Assembly (NCBI GenBank): GCA_002311745.1
Contig: DBZL01000079.1
Location: forward strand, 1 to 59,870
Source of the DNA: Phycisphaerales bacterium UBA1161
GTDB lineage: Bacteria; Planctomycetota; Phycisphaerae; Tepidisphaerales; Tepidisphaeraceae
Reading direction: 5' to 3'
DNA length: 59,870 bases
Positions 16,682 through 24,910 of the stretch are shown piece by piece. How positions within the stretch are numbered: the first letter of the stretch is position 1; each line of letters starts with the position of its first letter. The position numbers were made by a program, and so were the translations under genes. The notes below the pieces were generated by a model. It searched no databases and was not told where the DNA came from. It saw only the letters and a program-made list of their open reading frames with translations.

Positions 16682-17569
16682 ATGGTCCGCCCCCATCGCG
16701 ATCCTTTGCGTTTCGGATTCACGCTGATCGAATTCTTGGTGGCCGCCGGGATCCTGGGGATTCTGGTGGCGATCTTGATTCCGTACGTGCTGAACGCGCG
16801 GGAGATGTCGCGGCGGACGGAATGCCGCGGGCGGCTGGGACAGATCGGCATCGCCCTGGCGCAGTATGCCAGAGATCAGGGGCCCAATGCCCCGCTGCCC
16901 CAAACCGTGTACGACCCGGCGCATCATCCCGCCGGGTACGTGGCGTACACCGGCCCGGATGAGCCGCATCCCTTCGCCAAAAACAGCGCCGTCAAGCCCA
17001 ACGACATCACGGCATCGCTGTGGCTGCTGGTGCGCTGCGGATACGTCAAGGACACGGCCGTTTTCATTTGCCCCAGCACCGACGATCAGCCGGATGTCCT
17101 GCCGAGCGGCGCCGACGCCGCCCAGCGTCGCGGCAACTTCCGCTCGCCGGAAAATCTGAGCTACTCCTACGCTTCGCCCTTTACCGATGCGCTGGATTTT
17201 GCCTTCAGCAACGACCGCTTGCCCCATGAGTTCGCCGTGATGGCGGACAAGAATCCCGGCTTCGATTGCGACGGGACGAAGGTGCTGGGGCCGCGGCGCG
17301 ATGCACCGCCGTTCCAACTGGCCAAGGGCAATTCGCCCAACCATGGCGGGGCGGGGCAGAACGTGCTGCATCCCTCCGGCGACGTATCGTTTGAAACGAC
17401 GCCGTACTGCGGCGTCTCCCAGGACAATATTTACACCGCCGTCGCCCCGCACCGCCTGCACGCCGAGCACCCGCCCCTGGATGCCCCGGGGTATCTCGGC
17501 CACGACATCGGTGCGGCTTACAATTACGACACCTACCTGGTCCCCACCGCCCGCGACACGGCGCCGTGA
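16682..17569 (+). CDS. type II pseudopilin-like protein with prepilin cleavage motif
   Basis: The 295-residue protein has a short basic leader and the prepilin motif FGFTLIEFLVA. Cleavage is expected after G12, with Glu at mature position 5. A single hydrophobic helix follows, then SRRTECRGRLGQIGIALAQYARD, and a large globular part. The architecture matches the large planctomycete family of pilin-like proteins (DUF1559-like) that are processed by prepilin peptidase and may form surface or secretion filaments. A CPST motif and a late GDVSF segment are present. Its function here is unknown; no prepilin peptidase gene is in the window. A TAGACT box is 9 bases before the ATG. Confidence 0.8.
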   Translation: MVRPHRDPLRFGFTLIEFLVAAGILGILVAILIPYVLNAREMSRRTECRGRLGQIGIALAQYARDQGPNAPLPQTVYDPAHHPAGYVAYTGPDEPHPFAKNSAVKPNDITASLWLLVRCGYVKDTAVFICPSTDDQPDVLPSGADAAQRRGNFRSPENLSYSYASPFTDALDFAFSNDRLPHEFAVMADKNPGFDCDGTKVLGPRRDAPPFQLAKGNSPNHGGAGQNVLHPSGDVSFETTPYCGVSQDNIYTAVAPHRLHAEHPPLDAPGYLGHDIGAAYNYDTYLVPTARDTAP

Positions 17570-17638
17570 ACTGCATCTTTCGGCGGACGAATTTGGGTTT
17601 GTGCGCTGCGGCGGATTCTGCGATGATCTCAATCGGCC

Positions 17639-18574
17639 ATGGCGCAGGAGTTGGACATCTCCTGGCAGGTGCTCCGCCGGATCGTGCACCAATGGGCTGG
17701 CGAGTCGGCGGAGCTGAGCGAGGTCCAACCGTTGGATGGGGGCGCGATCAGCAGCACCGTCGCCCTTGGGTTGGCCGACGGCAAAAAAGCGGTCTGCAAA
17801 ATCTCCGTCCACCGCGTCGATCGCAGCTACGTCAACGAGGCGCATCAACTGCAAATCCTGGCCGAAGCGGGCCTGCCCGTTCCCCGCGTGTACGCCGCCG
17901 AGATCGGCTCGCTGGATGACCCGTTCAGTTACATCCTGATGGAATACGTGCAAGGGGTGAACCTGCTGCAAGCGCGCAAGCAGTGTTCGGCGGAACAATT
18001 CGACGCGTTGCAGGCGCACCTGGCCGAGCTGCTGCTGCGCATGCACGAGCGCACGGCCGGGCATTACGGCCGCGTGGTGATCGAGCCTCCGCCGCCGACG
18101 TTCGCCGCCTGGCCGGATTTTTTCCGCCACGTTTTCGACCCGATCGTCGCCGAGGTCGACCAATCGGCCCTGCTGGCGCCCAAGTGCCGCAAGCAGATCG
18201 CCAAGGTTCACGATCGCCTGGACGTACTGCTGCGGCACGATGACCTGCCGCGGCTGGTTCACTGGGACCTGTGGAACGCCAACATTCTGGCGCGTCCCGA
18301 TGCGTCGGGAAACTGGCGCATCGCGGCGCTGCTCGATCCCAACTGTAAATTCGCCCACGTCGAGGCGGAGTTGGCCTATTTAACGTTGTTTCAAACCTGC
18401 ACCGCGGCTTTCCTGAAGACCTACCAGCAGAAGCGCCGCCTGGGCGAGGACTACCATCGCATCCGCAAGCCGGTGTATCAGATGTATTTTTTGCTGAATC
18501 ACGTGCACCTGTTCGGCGCGGAGTACGTGCAGCCGCTGACCGCCGCGGTGGAGCGGATGTCGTCGCTGGTGTGA
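17639..18574 (+). CDS. phosphotransferase of the aminoglycoside / fructosamine kinase superfamily
   Basis: The 311-residue protein has the protein-kinase-like fold of small-molecule kinases. The catalytic loop is HWDLWNAN (D210 as the base, N215 as a metal ligand), and a metal-binding LLDPN motif lies about 22 residues further. The nucleotide-binding lobe has GKKAVCKI and an ILMEYVQG hinge. It probably phosphorylates a sugar, amino sugar or glycated amine; fructosamine-3-kinase relatives are closest in motif. There is no evidence for antibiotic resistance. It ends at a symmetrical terminator shared with the convergent TPR gene. Confidence 0.8.
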   Translation: MAQELDISWQVLRRIVHQWAGESAELSEVQPLDGGAISSTVALGLADGKKAVCKISVHRVDRSYVNEAHQLQILAEAGLPVPRVYAAEIGSLDDPFSYILMEYVQGVNLLQARKQCSAEQFDALQAHLAELLLRMHERTAGHYGRVVIEPPPPTFAAWPDFFRHVFDPIVAEVDQSALLAPKCRKQIAKVHDRLDVLLRHDDLPRLVHWDLWNANILARPDASGNWRIAALLDPNCKFAHVEAELAYLTLFQTCTAAFLKTYQQKRRLGEDYHRIRKPVYQMYFLLNHVHLFGAEYVQPLTAAVERMSSLV

Positions 18575-18594
18575 AGATTTGCGGTACGCGCCGG

Positions 18595-18618
18595 AGCCCC
18601 GCATGTACATGCGGGGCT
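18595..18618. terminator. bidirectional terminator, perfect palindrome
   Basis: A perfect 24-base palindrome with half-site AGCCCCGCATGT lies between two convergent gene ends (18574 plus, 18642 minus). A short T run follows on the plus strand. The core is the same as in the hairpins at 12516 and 45428. Confidence 0.8.
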
Positions 18619-18641
18619 TTGATGTGCCGCCGGACGCGCCC

Positions 18642-20192
18642 TCACCTCGCGTCGCGATCTTGCCGCCGGGCGACCAGCTCGCGCAGCGCGTCGCGCATCT
18701 CCTGCACCGGCTGGCTCCAGTCGCCTACGCGCTTCTGACGGAACAGGCGGGCGGTCGGATACCAGGGGGAATCCGTGCGCTCCAGCAGCCAGAAGAAATT
18801 GGCGCGCCACGGGATCAGCACCCACACCGGCTTGCCCAAGCCCCCGGCCAGGTGCGCCATGGACGTGTCCACGGTGATGACCAGGTCCAGTTGCTGCACG
18901 ACGGCGGCGGTATCGGCGAAATCGCGAAAGTCCGCGCCCAAATTCACCCAAGGCACGTTGGGCGGCGGGGTTTGCGAGGATTCAGGTCCGGTTTGCAGGC
19001 TGAAAAATCGCACGCCCTGCACCTCCGCCAGGGGGGCAAACACGTCCAGGCGATGGGATCGCAGAGTCGAGTCGCTGCCGGCCCACGCCACGCCGACGTT
19101 GACCATCGTGTCGCGAGGGATGCGATTCTTCCATTGCTCGATGCGCTGCGGCGGCGCGGCCAGGTAGGGAACGTCGCGCGGAATGGTCTGCAACGTATAA
19201 CCCAGTCCGCGGGGAAGCGCCCACAACGAAGCGCACGCGTCAAACGGCGGCGGCGTCTGGTCGACCGCAATCGTCTGTTCCGCTCCCAGTGACTGCAGCA
19301 CGGGCGCCAGCGGCGATTGGCATTGCAGGATGATCTTCGCCCCCTTTTGTTTCAGCGGGGCCAGGAACCGAGCCAAGATCAGCGTATCGCCAAAGTGTCC
19401 GCCAGGGTGGAGCAGAATCGTCTTGCCCGCGGGGTCCGAACCATCCCATCGCTTCTCCGGGGGGATTCCAGCGGGCAGGGGGTATCGCTCCGCGGTTTGA
19501 AAGAAGATGTCCCATGCCGCCTCGGGTTGTCCCATTTTCATCAGCAAAACGGCGTAGTTCACACCGGCGGGGAACATGTCCGGCTTCAGCGAAAGGGCAC
19601 GCAGATAATGCGTCTGGGCCTCGTCAAATTGCCCTGCCCATTCCAGGGCGAAGGCCAGGTTGTAGAACAGTTGAGGCCCCTGCGGCCGAAGCTGGGCCAG
19701 GGCCTGGCGATGAAGGGTGATGGCCTCGTCGGCCTGCCCCGTCCCCAGCAGTTCCGTTCCCAGGTTCGTGCAGGTATCGACATCCAGGCGCAGCGATAAG
19801 GCCTTGCGAAATGCCCGTATGGCCTCGTCGTGCCGATGCCGCTTGGTTAAAACGTTGCCGAGGTTGTAATGGGCATCGGCATTATCCGGCTGCAGGGCGA
19901 GGGCCCGCTGATAAGCGGCGATCGCTTCATCGCAGCGTCCGATTTCATTCAGCGCCACGCCGAGGTTGTTATGCGCCGGGGCGTGATTCGGCCGCAGCTC
20001 GGCGACGCGGCGGAAGGCGGCGACCGCTTCGCCGGGCCGGCCCGTGCTGAACTGGAGAACTCCCAACCAGGTCAGGACGTCAGGCTGGTCCGGCTGTTGG
20101 CTGAGTATCTGGTGATAGAGGGCCTCGGCCTCGCGCAGCCGACCGGCCTGGTGGTGCTGCATGGCGGTTTGGCACATCTCCTGGATTGTCAT
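18642..20192 (-). CDS. TPR-repeat protein with glycosyltransferase family 9-like domain
   Basis: The protein has 516 residues from the ATG at 20192; a GTG at 20288 in the same frame would overlap the lipoprotein gene. The first half is six to seven TPR units with the usual spacing (for example AHNNLGVALNEIGRCDEAIAAY and AHYNLGNVLTKRHRHDEAIRAF). The second half is a GT9/heptosyltransferase-like fold: ILLHPGGHFGDTL, VGVAWAGS, SLQTGP, and DLVITVDTSMAHLAGGLGKPVWVLI, the nucleotide-sugar binding end. TPR-GT9 fusions are common in planctomycetes and probably build surface glycans. It is the last gene of the GDP-sugar operon and ends at a bidirectional terminator. Confidence 0.88.
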   Translation of the reverse strand: MTIQEMCQTAMQHHQAGRLREAEALYHQILSQQPDQPDVLTWLGVLQFSTGRPGEAVAAFRRVAELRPNHAPAHNNLGVALNEIGRCDEAIAAYQRALALQPDNADAHYNLGNVLTKRHRHDEAIRAFRKALSLRLDVDTCTNLGTELLGTGQADEAITLHRQALAQLRPQGPQLFYNLAFALEWAGQFDEAQTHYLRALSLKPDMFPAGVNYAVLLMKMGQPEAAWDIFFQTAERYPLPAGIPPEKRWDGSDPAGKTILLHPGGHFGDTLILARFLAPLKQKGAKIILQCQSPLAPVLQSLGAEQTIAVDQTPPPFDACASLWALPRGLGYTLQTIPRDVPYLAAPPQRIEQWKNRIPRDTMVNVGVAWAGSDSTLRSHRLDVFAPLAEVQGVRFFSLQTGPESSQTPPPNVPWVNLGADFRDFADTAAVVQQLDLVITVDTSMAHLAGGLGKPVWVLIPWRANFFWLLERTDSPWYPTARLFRQKRVGDWSQPVQEMRDALRELVARRQDRDAR

Positions 20193-20217
20193 GACGGCCG
20201 CCGCCAGGGCTGCTGGA

Positions 20218-20376
20218 TCAAAAAACCAGGAATCCGCGGGTTGTGGACTGATCCGGCGAGGCGTGGAGGAAGACGCCGCCGTGTTCACTTTCGCCCGGCT
20301 CGCGGACGGCGTGCTCGCAGCCGAGCGCCGCCGCGATCAACCCCACCGCCGCCAGGATGCAGATCCATCGCCTCAT
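20218..20376 (-). CDS. 52-residue lipoprotein inside the polysaccharide operon
   Basis: A short frame starts at an ATG whose bases overlap the stop of the upstream glycosyltransferase (ATGA, 20373-20376), which implies translational coupling. The product has a signal sequence (MRRWICILAAVGLIAAALGC) with the lipidated Cys at residue 20, and only 32 mature residues, with no known domain. It ends 26 bases before the preferred start of the TPR-GT9 gene. Small lipoproteins of this kind can be accessory parts of polysaccharide export or simply envelope components. The coupling and signal make it very likely real, although it is easily missed. Confidence 0.7.
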   Translation of the reverse strand: MRRWICILAAVGLIAAALGCEHAVREPGESEHGGVFLHASPDQSTTRGFLVF

Positions 20377-21650
20377 GGACCGGAGTGTACCTGCCGGTTT
20401 TGGCCCAGGCCAGCCGCCAGCGCCTCCTGCACCGCGTCGCAGAATCGCCCGCATAAGAGCGTCTGCCTCAGCGACTCATCCAGCGCCTGCCGAGCGGCCT
20501 GGCCCATGGCGCGCAATTGTTCGCCCGGCATGGTGCGCAGACGCTCGATGGCGGCCAGGGCGCCGCCCACGTCCCCGTGAGATACCTGAAACCCGATCTG
20601 GTAGCGGTCCAGCAGATCGCTGATGTGGGATGGACGCGGGCCCAGAAACAGAATCGGCTTGCCCGCGCTCATCGCGCCGTAGATTTTGCACGGATGGATG
20701 ATGCCCACCATCGGCTGCCCCAGGGAAACCATGTGCACGTCCGCGGCGGTAAGGGAGTATTTCAGCTCCGCAAGCGGTTGATACGGCAGGGACAGGGCGT
20801 TGCTCAGGCCATGCTCGCGGATGTAGGTTTCCACCTCTCGTTTTCCCGCTCCGCCGCCGACGAACACGAACATCATCTCCGGCCGGTCCTTGAGCCTGGT
20901 CGCGGCGTCCAAGATCGTCGTCAGCGGATTGCTGGGGCTGTGATTGCCGCTGTACATGAAAACGAATTTTCCGCTCAGGCCATGGCGGAGGCGGAAGGGG
21001 TTTTCGCCGGCATGGTCAGCGCGGATGTGCTGTTCGTGGGGCCAGGGGGGCATGACCAGGATTTTGCCGCGGGGCACGCCGCGGCGGGTCAGGCGGTCCG
21101 CCATGAACCGGTCCAGCGCGACGATCAGGGCCGTGTGGCGAAGAATCAATCGGTTCACCGCCTCCAGAAGCCGGGCAAGGGCATCGGTGGGTTTGAGCTT
21201 GCCCAGGGCGATCAGTTGATCGGGGTTCAGGTCCATCGCCCAATAGACCACCGGCACGCGGCGAAACGCCGCCGCGAGGCACATCGGCAATCCGATCAGA
21301 GGCGGCGAGGTGCTGAAAAAAATCCCGGCCAGGTTGGGAACCCGCAGCGCGGCGAAAAACGCCTGGATCATGAACGCCGCCGTGCCCAGCACGCGCCGCG
21401 GGATCGAGTCTTTCCCAAACGATGCCAGGGGGAATCGGCGGATGTCGGCGCCGTGCAGCTTCTGGCGGCGCGGATAAACGGCGGCGGGGTTTTCGTAGCC
21501 GCGACCCGACGCGTAGACGCGGACCGCCTCCCCGCGCCGCGCCAGCTCGAAGGCCACGTCCGCCATGTGCTGTCCAACGCTGGCTGGATCGGGCACGAAC
21601 GTCTGGCTGACGACGAGAATCGTCCCGCGATGGCCGGCCCTAGTTTTCAT
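20373..21650 (-). CDS. glycosyltransferase family 4 protein
   Basis: The 425-residue GT-B enzyme has an N-terminal acceptor domain beginning ILVVSQTFVPDPASVGQHMADVA and a C-terminal donor domain with FVFMYSGNHSPSN (a GT4 hallmark), MFVFVGGGAGK, and the IHPCKIYGAMSAGKPILFLG nucleotide-sugar loop. It resembles WbuB/colanic acid-type transferases. It is encoded after the GDP-fucose and GDP-mannose-epimerase genes, so a GDP-sugar donor is plausible but not proven. Its stop overlaps the start of the small lipoprotein. Confidence 0.9.
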   Translation of the reverse strand: MKTRAGHRGTILVVSQTFVPDPASVGQHMADVAFELARRGEAVRVYASGRGYENPAAVYPRRQKLHGADIRRFPLASFGKDSIPRRVLGTAAFMIQAFFAALRVPNLAGIFFSTSPPLIGLPMCLAAAFRRVPVVYWAMDLNPDQLIALGKLKPTDALARLLEAVNRLILRHTALIVALDRFMADRLTRRGVPRGKILVMPPWPHEQHIRADHAGENPFRLRHGLSGKFVFMYSGNHSPSNPLTTILDAATRLKDRPEMMFVFVGGGAGKREVETYIREHGLSNALSLPYQPLAELKYSLTAADVHMVSLGQPMVGIIHPCKIYGAMSAGKPILFLGPRPSHISDLLDRYQIGFQVSHGDVGGALAAIERLRTMPGEQLRAMGQAARQALDESLRQTLLCGRFCDAVQEALAAGLGQNRQVHSGP

Positions 21651-21676
21651 CGATCACAGCGGGAGAAATCCGAGCG

Positions 21677-22663
21677 CTATTTTCCCCGGCTGGTCATCTG
21701 GTCATAAATCCACCGATACGTCGTTTCCAATCCGTCGCGGAGTTTGGTGCTCGGCTCCCAGCCCAGCAGCTTCTTGATCAGGGTGTTGTCGCTGTTTCGC
21801 CCGTTGACGCCCTTGGGCGCCGTGAGGTTGTAGGTGCGCCGCAGCTTGACTTGGGCGATGTCCTCGACCAGGTCCACCAGCCGGTTGATGGTGACCAATT
21901 CGCTGCTGCCCAGATTGATCGGCTCCAGGATGTCGCTCCAGAGGATGTCCTGGATTCCCTTGAGGCAATCGGTGATGTACATGAACGAACGGGTTTGATG
22001 TCCGTCGCCCCAGATTTCGATGCTGTGTTTGCCGGAGAGCTTGGCGTCGATGACTTTGCGGCAGATGGCGGCGGGGGCCTTTTCGCGTCCGCCATCCCAC
22101 GTGCCGAACGGGCCGTAGACGTTGTGGAAGCGCGCCACGCGCGTCGGCAAGCCAAAATCCTCCCGATAATGCCGGCACATGCGCTCGCTGAAGAGTTTCT
22201 CCCATCCATAGCCGTCTTCGGCCTGCGCGGGATAGGCATCCGCTTCCTTGAGCGCCGAGAAGTTGGGATCGCGCTGCTTGTCGGCGTTGTAGACGCAGGC
22301 GCTGGAGGAGTAGAAGTAGCGTTCGACGCCGATGTCGTGTGCGGCCATGCACAGGTGCGTGTTGATCAGCACGCTGAGCATGCACAAGCAGCGGTTGTTT
22401 TGGATGAACCCCAGGCCCCCCATGTCCGCCGCCAAGTCGTACACCACGCGCGCCCCGTCCAGGGCCTTGTGGCAGGCCTCTTTGCCCTGGAGATCGAGCC
22501 GCACATTCTCCACCTCCGGGAAGTGCTGATACCACTCGCTGAAGGGTTTGATGTCGACCGAGCGGATCTGCGTGTGGCCCTTACGCAGCAGATCTCCGAC
22601 CAGATGCCCGCCGATGAAACCACCGCCGCCGCAAACAACGACTCTATCTTTTAAACCTGCCAT
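21677..22663 (-). CDS. NAD-dependent epimerase, GDP-mannose 3,5-epimerase-like
   Basis: The 328-residue short-chain dehydrogenase-fold enzyme has the dinucleotide motif GGGGFIGGH, the segment DLAADMGGLGFIQNN, and the catalytic Ser/Tyr/Lys (SSSACVYN and YGWEKLFSER). The LAADMGGxGFIQ segment is distinctive of GDP-mannose 3,5-epimerase, which makes GDP-L-galactose and GDP-L-gulose from GDP-mannose. It also contains the RFHNVYGPFGTW and HQTRSFMYITDC segments of that family. The start at 22663 fits the fold; a longer frame to 22726 is unlikely. A CATAAT box 7 bases before the ATG (22671-22676) could be an internal leaderless promoter in the 73-base gap. Confidence 0.8.
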   Translation of the reverse strand: MAGLKDRVVVCGGGGFIGGHLVGDLLRKGHTQIRSVDIKPFSEWYQHFPEVENVRLDLQGKEACHKALDGARVVYDLAADMGGLGFIQNNRCLCMLSVLINTHLCMAAHDIGVERYFYSSSACVYNADKQRDPNFSALKEADAYPAQAEDGYGWEKLFSERMCRHYREDFGLPTRVARFHNVYGPFGTWDGGREKAPAAICRKVIDAKLSGKHSIEIWGDGHQTRSFMYITDCLKGIQDILWSDILEPINLGSSELVTINRLVDLVEDIAQVKLRRTYNLTAPKGVNGRNSDNTLIKKLLGWEPSTKLRDGLETTYRWIYDQMTSRGK

Positions 22664-22736
22664 GTGCGGAATTATGGGCGGAGAATTGCCCAGGTCAAGC
22701 TGGCCAGACGGCTGGGGGGCCGGCATTCATGGAGAT

Positions 22737-23711
22737 TCATGGATTGGCCGGTGCGAAACGCCGCTCGCTCAGCTCCGAGCGGTGCGATTCAAACCACGCG
22801 ATGGTCTTGGCCAGGCCGTCCTCCAGGCTGGTCTGCGCGGAAAAACCGAATGCGTCGCGGGCGCGGCTGACGTCCAGGCAGCGCCGCGGCTGGCCGTCCG
22901 GCTTGGAGGGGTCCCAAACGATCCTCCCCTCAAAGCGGCTCAGGCGGGCGATCAGCTCGGTCAGATCCTTGATGCTGATCTCGCGGCCGCTGCCCAGATT
23001 CACAGGCTCGGGCGCGTCGTACTTGAGCAACGCGGCGATCACCGCATCGGCACAGTCCTCGACGTACAGGAATTCCCGGCTGGCCGAGCCCGTGCCCCAG
23101 GCGTCGATCCGCTCTTTGCCCGCGTCGCGCGCTTCCACGCATTTGCGGATCAGGGCGGGAATCACGTGACTGGTGTGCAGGTTGAAGTTGTCGCGCGGGC
23201 CGTACAAGTTCACCGGCAGAACATAAATCGCGTTCAGGCCGTATTGCTCGCGATAGGCCTGACACATCACCAGCAGGGCTTTTTTCGCCAGACCGTAGGG
23301 GGCGTTGGTCTCCTCCGGGTAGCCGTTCCACAGGTCCGTTTCCTTGAACGGCACCGGGGTGAACTTCGGGTAGGCGCAGATCGTTCCGATCTGGACGAAC
23401 TTCTTGATGCGATTGCGGCGGGCGTGCTCGATCAGATGCAGGCCCATGGCAAGGTTGGCGTAAAAGAAGCGACCGGGATTGTCCCGGTTGGCGCCGATGC
23501 CGCCGACTTCCGCGGCCAGGTGCACCACCACGTCGGGGCGCTGCTCGCGGTACAGCCGCTCCACGTTGCCCTCGCTGATGAGATCAAAATCCTGAAGGAG
23601 GGGGACGAAAAGTTGCTGGTGCCCGAGGCGGCGCAGCTTTTCCACCAGGAAGCCGCCGAGGAATCCGTCTCCGCCGGTGACGACGATTCGATCGCTGGGC
23701 AAAACGCTCAT
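22737..23711 (-). CDS. fcl: GDP-L-fucose synthase
   Basis: The 324-residue NADPH-dependent enzyme makes GDP-L-fucose from GDP-4-keto-6-deoxymannose. Visible motifs are [24 protein letters not shown], the catalytic Ser in QIGTICAYP, and [16 protein letters not shown] with the Tyr/Lys pair, then NLYGPRDNF. These match the Fcl/WcaG family. It starts 4 bases after the gmd stop, with a GAGGT ribosome site inside the end of gmd, so the two steps are made together. Confidence 0.92.
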   Translation of the reverse strand: MSVLPSDRIVVTGGDGFLGGFLVEKLRRLGHQQLFVPLLQDFDLISEGNVERLYREQRPDVVVHLAAEVGGIGANRDNPGRFFYANLAMGLHLIEHARRNRIKKFVQIGTICAYPKFTPVPFKETDLWNGYPEETNAPYGLAKKALLVMCQAYREQYGLNAIYVLPVNLYGPRDNFNLHTSHVIPALIRKCVEARDAGKERIDAWGTGSASREFLYVEDCADAVIAALLKYDAPEPVNLGSGREISIKDLTELIARLSRFEGRIVWDPSKPDGQPRRCLDVSRARDAFGFSAQTSLEDGLAKTIAWFESHRSELSERRFAPANP

Positions 23712-23715
23712 GGTT

Positions 23716-24756
23716 CTACCTCGGGGTGCGGTCTTTTAATTCGCGGTCGGCCAGGATTTTTTCCCGCTGCGCCAGTTTCCAGTCGGCATCCGTCATCATT
23801 CGGGCCAGGGCCTTGAAGGTGACCTGGGGTGTCCATCCCAGCTCGCGGCGGGCCTTGCTGGCGTCGCCCTGCAGAAAATCCACCTCCGCCGGCCGGAAAT
23901 AGCGGGCATCCACCTCGACGTGCTCGCGCCAATCCAGCTCCAGATAGCCGAAGACCTCCTCCAGAAACTCCCGCACGCTGTGCGCTTCGCCTGTGGCGAT
24001 CACGAAATCGTCCGGCTTGTCCCGCTGAAGCATCAGCCACATGGCCTCGACGTAATCCGCGGCGAAGCCCCAGTCGCGCTGGGCGTCGAGATTGCCCAGG
24101 TAGAGCTTTTTCTGAAGGCCCTCCTTGATGCGCGTGGCGGCGCGGGTGATCTTGCGCGTGACAAACGTCTCGCCGCGGCGCGGGCTTTCGTGGTTAAACA
24201 AAATTCCATTGCACGCGAACATGCCGTAGCTCTCGCGGTAATTGACCGTCTGCCAGAAACTATAGGCCTTGCCGCAGGCGTAAGGGCTGCGCGGATAAAA
24301 CGGCGTCGTTTCCGTCTGGGGTGTTTCCACCGCCTTGCCGTACATCTCGCTGCTGGAGGCCTGGTAGAAACGGATGGGCAAGCCGGTGTCGCGGATGGCT
24401 TCCAGCAGGTTCATGGTGCCCATGGCGCCGGCGGCGACGGTGTAGACGGGCTGGTCGAAGCTGACTTTCACGTGCGACTGAGAGCCCAGATTGTAGACCT
24501 CATGCGGTTTGACCCGGCTGAGAATCTCGCGCAGGCCGATCCCGTCCACCAGGTCGCCGTAATGCAGAAATAATTGGACGTTGGGAATGTGCGGATCGTG
24601 ATACAGGTGTTCGATGCGGTCGGTGTTGAACGAACTGCTGCGACGCACGACGCCGTGCACCTGATATCCCTTTTTCAGCAGCAGCTCCGCCAGGTAGGAG
24701 CCGTCCTGGCCCGTGATGCCGGTGATCAGGGCCTTTTTCCCGTTGTCGGGCGGCAT
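23716..24756 (-). CDS. gmd: GDP-mannose 4,6-dehydratase
   Basis: The 346-residue enzyme converts GDP-D-mannose to GDP-4-keto-6-deoxy-D-mannose. It has [34 protein letters not shown], the catalytic Thr/Ser-Tyr-Lys group ([10 protein letters not shown] and [15 protein letters not shown]), and the [13 protein letters not shown] segment that is diagnostic of Gmd. The start at 24756 is set by a strong GGGAGG ribosome site; the frame is open upstream without one. It is the first gene of the operon, divergent from the AsmA-like gene. Confidence 0.95.
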   Translation of the reverse strand: MPPDNGKKALITGITGQDGSYLAELLLKKGYQVHGVVRRSSSFNTDRIEHLYHDPHIPNVQLFLHYGDLVDGIGLREILSRVKPHEVYNLGSQSHVKVSFDQPVYTVAAGAMGTMNLLEAIRDTGLPIRFYQASSSEMYGKAVETPQTETTPFYPRSPYACGKAYSFWQTVNYRESYGMFACNGILFNHESPRRGETFVTRKITRAATRIKEGLQKKLYLGNLDAQRDWGFAADYVEAMWLMLQRDKPDDFVIATGEAHSVREFLEEVFGYLELDWREHVEVDARYFRPAEVDFLQGDASKARRELGWTPQVTFKALARMMTDADWKLAQREKILADRELKDRTPR

Positions 24757-24910
24757 CGGTAACCTCCCAAAAAAAAGATCGCGCAAGACCCGTCGAAGGT
24801 TAACTTCATCACCATCGCCCCGCAATAAGGGGCGGCCCTTTTACGCTTGCACGGTTGACGCGGCCGGGCCGAGCGCTCAAGCTGGTACGCGTCCTAGCCA
24901 AAGGGTGCAA

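Noticed and set aside
16571..18358. Minus-strand frame of 595 codons
   Set aside because: Antisense to the pilin-like and kinase genes, which have clear motifs.
17639..18574. Antibiotic resistance (aminoglycoside phosphotransferase)
   Set aside because: Only the superfamily fold is supported; fructosamine or other metabolite kinases are equally or more likely.
20193..20288. N-terminal extension of the TPR-GT9 protein from a GTG
   Set aside because: It would overlap the coupled lipoprotein gene and adds no TPR-like sequence.
22548..23816. Plus-strand frame of 422 codons
   Set aside because: Antisense to fcl and the epimerase; composition typical of a shadow frame.
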